Assembly (NCBI RefSeq): GCF_015706575.1
Contig: NW_024037057.1
Span: 949,501 to 1,013,500 of the forward strand
DNA from: Patiria miniata
Taxonomy: Eukaryota; Echinodermata; Asteroidea; Valvatida; Asterinidae
DNA length: 64,000 nucleotides
Direction of reading: 5' to 3'
Shown: positions 59,376-64,000 of the stretch, piece after piece
How positions within the stretch are numbered: position 1 is the stretch's first letter
Layout of the letters: each line of letters begins with the position of its first letter
The notes under the pieces: generated by a model
What the model was told of the DNA's origin: nothing
Database searches by the model: none
Seen by the model: the letters and a program-made list of their open reading frames with translations, nothing else
Made by a program: the position numbers and the translations under genes

Positions 59376-60501
59376 AAGATGGCCTGGTCTGATCAAGGAT
59401 TAACCCATCTCCACCATCCAACCAAGAAAAAAACTTGGATGAGGAGAACGTTCAAATCCTTTTGGAACTTCTTGAAGAACAGAACTAACAGAATGGTCAT
59501 TTAGGCATGGATTTCGAAATAAAAATGAAAAAATTAGTCTGATCATTACAAGAAATGCTAACGCGTAAAATATTCTTTACCATCATTAGCAATAAAGAAA
59601 ATACGTACAAAAGAATTAAACAAAGGGTGACTGATGAAGTGCGTAAAAAGGGCACAGAAAATATGCACTGTTTTCCCCGACACACAAAAAAGAAAAACAG
59701 GTGGGACGGCATATTATCACCGGTATAAATCAAATCATTAAGTGAACTAGAAACAAAAACCACATGTACACAAACCAGTCCCTGCGTCGCCTAAACACCG
59801 GATGAGTTTTTTTGAAACTCCCGCTCTCCGGTTATCACCAATCTAATGGGCCCGCTGGCGAGGTATGTGTTGACAAGCTATAGCCCACCCATCACCGCAA
59901 CCCAGCAGTAGAACTGATTTTACTCCCTATATGCGTATTGAATTTCCAAAAAAAGGAAAAAAAACTTAACAAATACGCTCTAGGCAGTTTAGTCATATAA
60001 CTACACAGGTATCCATACCAGTGCTTGTAAGTCTTAAATAAACAAAAATCTTCCCTAGCTGGTTGCAAACACAATGTTTTCAAAAAAAGATTCACCAGCT
60101 CGCAGAGCCCCTCGTACTCCAATGTTTTCATACATCCCATAAAAAGAAAAGAATGAGGAACGGCCCTGCTGATGCTGATAGCAAATCCCATCCTCCTCCC
60201 ATGTTTTAAACCCTAATTCACGGCGGCAACTTTCTTGGAATGACCTTGGAACTTTCCAACAAGTTATTTGTATCAACAGATTATTCCCTGAATTTTGCTT
60301 GCACAAAACCGGTTCTTCCTTGCTATTTTCCTAGCCAGAAAACCACTTCTTTTTAATAAAACACAAGTCTGATAAAAACTTAAGTGCACGGTGGCGGCCA
60401 AACTCCATTCCATTTAACTTAAAATGTAGTGGCGACATGTATGATTACGCCCCTTCCTACTAAACACATTTATTTATGATGATGTATCTGTGACAAATGA
60501 C
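59376..60501. other. Non-coding interior of the composite element
   Basis: No endonuclease domain and no second ORF of known type. Nothing else was recognised. Confidence 0.5.
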
Positions 60502-61008
60502 GCAAAAGTAGCAAATTCTCGTTTTCTGAGGTCATTGACCTCTAAAGGTCATCAGAGGTCAATTTCAAGATGGCTCCACATCTTAAAATAAAGTTTATGG
60601 TATGTACAGTCTGTGTACAGTGTAATTAGGAGATATATGATGATTTTATTGTCATATATGATGCCAAAAGTAGCAAATTCTCGTTTTCTGAGGTCATTGA
60701 CCTCTAAAGGTCATCAGAGGTCAAATCCGAGATGGCTCCACATCTTAAAATAAAGTTTATGGTATGTACAGTCTGTGTACAGTGTAATTAGGAGATATAT
60801 GATGATTTTATTGTCATATATGATGCCAAAAGTAGCAAATTCTCGTTTTCTGAGGTCATTGACCTCTAAAGGTCATCAGAGGTCAAATCCAAGATGGCTC
60901 CACATCTTAAAAAAAAGTTTATGGTATGTACAGTCTGTGTAGAAAATTTCATGTTTTTACCACAAAGTGCACAATACATCTCAAATAATGAGGTTATGAG
61001 CTGTACTA
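60502..61008 (-). repeat. Right inverted arm with three ~162-bp tandem repeats
   Basis: Inverted counterpart of the left arm. TTTTCTGAGGTCATTGACC recurs three times, and the outermost part reads TTATGAGCTGTACTA. Confidence 0.9.
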
Positions 61009-61078
61009 TCTAGTTATTGTAAAGCTGAATATTCAGCAGTCTTCCAGCAATCTAAAGTGAACAACAGAAAGCTCTCAC

Positions 61079-61366
61079 CGTACACCTCGACATCCCAAGC
61101 ACAGTAGTCTTCATTCCCAGCCGCATCTGTAACCAGGTAGAAGAATGTGTGGTTACCAATGCCTAATACCACAGCGTCCCCGACGTTCCACGTCATTCCA
61201 TAAGGCTCACTGGAGTTAGGACTTAATTCCGTGACGATAACTTGAAAGTCTCCCGAGTTGTCTGAAGCGACGTAGTCATCGGGGAAGATCACCGTAGCGT
61301 TGGGTTGGCCTGGGTCGGTTGGGAATGATCTACTAGGTGGACAGGAGATGACAGGGTCTTGATTAT
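61079..61366 (-). CDS. HYR exon d, module 1
   Basis: 288-nt phase 1-1 exon (DNQDPVISCPPSRSFPTD...CAWDVEVY), donor ACG|GTGAGA. The composite element inserted just downstream of its donor, leaving the exon intact. Confidence 0.88.
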
Positions 61367-61699
61367 CTACAGTGCAAAACATAATAGTAGAAAGTGAGCA
61401 AGATTAAATAACTGAACATATAAGTGGGCGTTGTCATTGTGGTGGTTTGTTACCTGCGACATTGACTTATGAAAGACTTTGGAATTGAACTGCATAAAGT
61501 GGATTAGAGCATAAGTTTCAATATGTTTTACTGTGAAGACAGTTGTGCATCCGTTATATCAGAAGCACTTGTTTCACCAGGATATAGCGATTCGGTTCCT
61601 AACTCTGTCTTGGGTAGCTGATGTCGGTTATTAAGGTTTTTGACTTAGGGCTGGATATTCAGCCGCCTTCTGGCAATCTAATGTTAGAAAGAATCTTAC

Positions 61700-61987
61700 C
61701 ATACACCTCGACATCCCAAGCACAGTAGTCTTCATTCCCAGCCGCATCTGTAGCCAGGTAGAAGAAGGTGTGGTTACCAATGCCTAATACCACAGCGTCC
61801 CCGACGCTCCACATCATTCCATAAGGTTCACTGGAGTTGGGACTTAATTCCGTGACGATAACTTGGAAGTCGCCTGAGTTGTCTGAAGCGACGTAGTCTC
61901 CAGGAAAAACCACCGTAGCGTTTGGTTGGCGTGGTTCGGTTGGGAATGATCCCCTAGATGGGCAGGAGATGACAGGGTCTTGAATGT
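61700..61987 (-). CDS. HYR exon c, module 1
   Basis: 288-nt phase 1-1 exon (DIQDPVISCPSRGSFPTEPR...CAWDVEVY). Private change MMWSVGDAV. Confidence 0.88.
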
Positions 61988-62235
61988 CTATGGAGAAAAA
62001 TATAGCAGGAAAAAGTTAGCAAGATTATTATATAAAACAAAAATCCGTAGAAAAGTTCCTTTGCCTCTTTCAATGTAAAGTAACTAAAAGTACTAAAAAA
62101 ATATACCAAGATTCGCTTTCTGAAGTTAGTTTTACTCACTCTTCAAAGAACAGTATGCCCAGAATTTCATCAATTTCACGTGTCAAAAATTGGGTTTCTG
62201 TGTTTCATAAGGCATTCTCAAGCTGTCACACTTAC

Positions 62236-62466
62236 CTACTACATATATTTCAAACTCGCACATGTCGGTGTTGGACGCAGAATCGTTGGCGATGCAAGAC
62301 ACTTGGTGAACACCAATTTCCAGCTGATTTGGGATTTCTGAGCATTCTACAGTCGCTGCTACATTATCACTTGCCGTTGCACTTGGGATCGCAGTGGTAT
62401 AATTCTTATCAGGATCGGTATATAAGGTAACATTCTCACAGTTATCAAATTCTGGAGGTTCGTTAT
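62236..62466 (-). CDS. HYR exon b, module 1
   Basis: 231-nt phase 1-1 exon (DNEPPEFDNCENVTLYTD...CEFEIYVV). Intact. Confidence 0.87.
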
Positions 62467-62680
62467 CTGAAGAAGAAAAAAAATGAAATTAACCCGTTAA
62501 TTCACTGAAAAGAGAAAGATGCGCTTCATTCGCTGAGTGGGCTGTCAAAAATGAAGTCATGAATCAGAGCTAGTCATGTCACTACATATATTAGCGATTA
62601 CACAATGCATTTATGAGTAATTTTCTTCGCAGTGCCAGGAAATTGAAAAGGGTGCCATGTCTTCAGTGTCTTCGGCTTAC

Positions 62681-62971
62681 CGATAACTTCAAACGTCCAT
62701 GCGCATGTTGCTTGGTTCCCGGCATCATCGGTAGCTATGTAATGAACTGTTTGCTCATTGCTGTTCATTGGCGGAGGGAATGTGGAGTTTTCACCTACTC
62801 GCCACATGACACCCCCGCTGGACACCAGTGGGTCGACGTTACTGATCGTGACAGTGAAACGATTGAAGTATGGATCGGTACTGGTGACAGCAGGAAAAAC
62901 CACTTCAACTTCGCCCATTCCTGGTGCAAGCGTGAACGAGTCGGGACTTGGACATGTTATGTTGGATGGAG
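62681..62971 (-). CDS. HYR exon a, module 1
   Basis: 291-nt phase 1-1 exon (APSNITCPSPDSFTLAPGMG...CAWTFEVI), VTISNVDP variant. The first HYR after the F5/8C pair in this module. Confidence 0.87.
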
Positions 62972-63271
62972 CTTCGTCAAAAGAAGAAGGAACAAAATTA
63001 AACACACATGTTAAATGTCGGAAAAAGGGTGCCAGCTATACTTGACTTTTGTAGGGGATATTTCATAAAAAAAAATTTAATTACAATTGAACAAAGTGGG
63101 TGAAAATCCTTTATTGGTTTGGAAGTTTTTGTTTGTGTGCCACTGTAAAAATTATTTTTTTTTAAACGAATTAGTTGCGATGGTACATTATGCCATGCAC
63201 TCTGATCCCATTAAGCTAACGATAACAAATTCCTTTCAGGATAAACGAAGTGTCTTTGTGCATTGACTCAC

Positions 63272-63410
63272 CTTTACATCCTAAAACCTCAAACCGTAGT
63301 GAGGGGTACCCTTCGTACTCTATGACCACAATCCGGATAAAACGAGCCACGGTGGGTACGTAAAACAGATGTCTAACAGGTGTGTTTACATCCTCGTTCC
63401 CAGGAAATAC
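63272..63410 (-). CDS. F5/8C domain 2, C-terminal exon, module 1
   Basis: 139-nt exon (VFPGNEDVNTPVRHLFYV, then RFIRIVVIEYEGYPSLRFEV, LGC). It is the most diverged of the three copies. The upstream exons of this domain are beyond the right edge. Confidence 0.87.
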
Positions 63411-64000
63411 CTTTTAAAGTGTTAAAATAGAGTGGAAATCATGACTTTAAATATTGAACCTTTGTATTAACAGGGATTAGCAAAAACATAATCTTTTAGC
63501 AACTGTTTCTTCCAATTTGTTCTCAACATATTCATATTATCATTTCTATTTTTTTACTGCTTTAATGTAGTAACACTGTCACGGGGATTTAAGCCAAAAC
63601 GTGTTAATATATACCCACAAAAGGAATTTTCCAAAAATCAAACTTGTTTTCACCAATCCCCATAAGACAAGTTGGTTCCCGTGAACTTAAAAACAATCGA
63701 CTTTTCAACCTGTATGTTTTATTCCAACCAAAATAATTTTAGTGTATTTTATTGTTTTTGTTTAATTCCTAAACTCTCTAAAGAAAGCTTATATTTTTGG
63801 GCGCAATGAGGTCCGCCTTGCCAGCAAACTGGTTCAAGGTCCGTAGGCCTGGCAAACCGTAGGCCTACACCATTGACACTGATTATGCAGTGGGAACCAG
63901 CCTATCCCACAATAAGGACAGAATTATTATCCGGTGGCAGTTTATTCGAAACACACAAAAGATATTGTGTAAACCTTATCTTATTTTAATCGTCACCTTG
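63411..64000 (-). other. Intron of F5/8C domain 2, module 1
   Basis: The stretch at 63780-63920 resembles 32690-32810 and 45000-45120, so module homology continues past the window edge. No exon was found. Confidence 0.55.

Larger units (their letters stand above)
57392..61008 (+). mobile_element. Composite element: Penelope-like RT between inverted, tandemly repeated ends (3.6 kb)
   Basis: The outer ends TAGTACAGCTCATAA are inverted copies, flanked by TCT on both sides (57389-57391, 61009-61011). Copy A shows the uninterrupted site CATATCAAGTTATTG near 41104. Each arm is about 510-545 bp and made largely of three 162-bp tandem repeats. Between the arms lie a Penelope-like RT ORF and about 1.1 kb of non-coding DNA. 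Foldback elements have arms of this kind; Penelope elements can have inverted terminal repeats. Which description is right is open. Confidence 0.83.
41799..61699. repeat. Large tandem duplication, copy B (module 2 and the end of module 1)
   Basis: Aligns with copy A exon for exon. It is longer (19.9 kb) mainly because of insertions at 47654-48265, 51062-53303, 53431-54733 and 57392-61008, plus about 340 bp at 47182-47515 that copy A lacks. Confidence 0.87.

Noticed and set aside
59780..59830. Possible hammerhead ribozyme (GGATGAG...TGAAAC), since Penelope-like elements often carry them
   Set aside because: The invariant CTGATGA core is altered to CGGATGA and CGAAA to TGAAA, and I could not form all three stems.
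59376..60501. GIY-YIG endonuclease downstream of the Penelope-like RT
   Set aside because: No frame shows the expected GIY/YIG, Arg and Glu pattern or the preceding Cys pairs.

Overview
The window is eukaryotic DNA, not bacterial. It shows short exons with GT-AG splice borders, extracellular-type domains encoded by single exons, and heavy transposon load. HYR (hyalin repeat) plus F5/8C (discoidin) modules, a LINE, a CACTA/CMC DNA transposon with a SAM-domain partner gene and a Penelope-like reverse transcriptase together suggest an invertebrate deuterostome (echinoderm, hemichordate or cephalochordate). The species cannot be fixed from this sequence.

Host gene. One large gene on the minus strand appears to span almost the whole window; both ends lie outside. 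Read 5' to 3' (high to low coordinates) it encodes a repeating module of two F5/8C domains followed by HYR exons a, b, c, d, e. Module 1 is partial (63.4-56.9 kb: end of an F5/8C, then a-e). Module 2 (50.3-40.6 kb) is complete. Module 3 (37.7-29.6 kb) has two F5/8C domains and a, b, c. It is followed by a tandem array (29.6 kb, then 16.3-1.5 kb) of seven 2.18-kb units, each with one intact e-type and one intact c-type HYR exon, a dead b exon and a scrap of a d exon. HYR exons start and end in phase 1, so units can be gained, lost or skipped without shifting frame. The window holds 27 intact HYR exons, four complete F5/8C domains and one partial one. The product should be a secreted or cell-surface matrix or adhesion protein.

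Mobile elements. The array is split by a 12.7-kb element (16314-29009) with CACTCTAAAAAC termini, a 2-bp target duplication and long subterminal ACCAA/TTGGT arrays. It encodes an intact 844-aa TNP2-like transposase and, in ten exons around it, an intact ~558-aa SAM-domain protein. The transposase ORF sits in an intron of the SAM gene and is separated from the SAM exon by one in-frame stop. A hAT-like MITE is nested in a later intron. Five shorter elements with CACTCT ends and 2-bp duplications lie in host introns. A 3.6-kb element at 57392-61008 has inverted ends built of 162-bp tandem repeats around a Penelope-like RT. Other insertions are a Harbinger-like MITE, a 624-bp element with a large hairpin, a 2.2-kb unclassified insertion and, at the left edge, a decayed LINE. 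Modules 2 and 3 supply the matching empty sites, so most insertions can be bounded to the base and ordered relative to the duplication.
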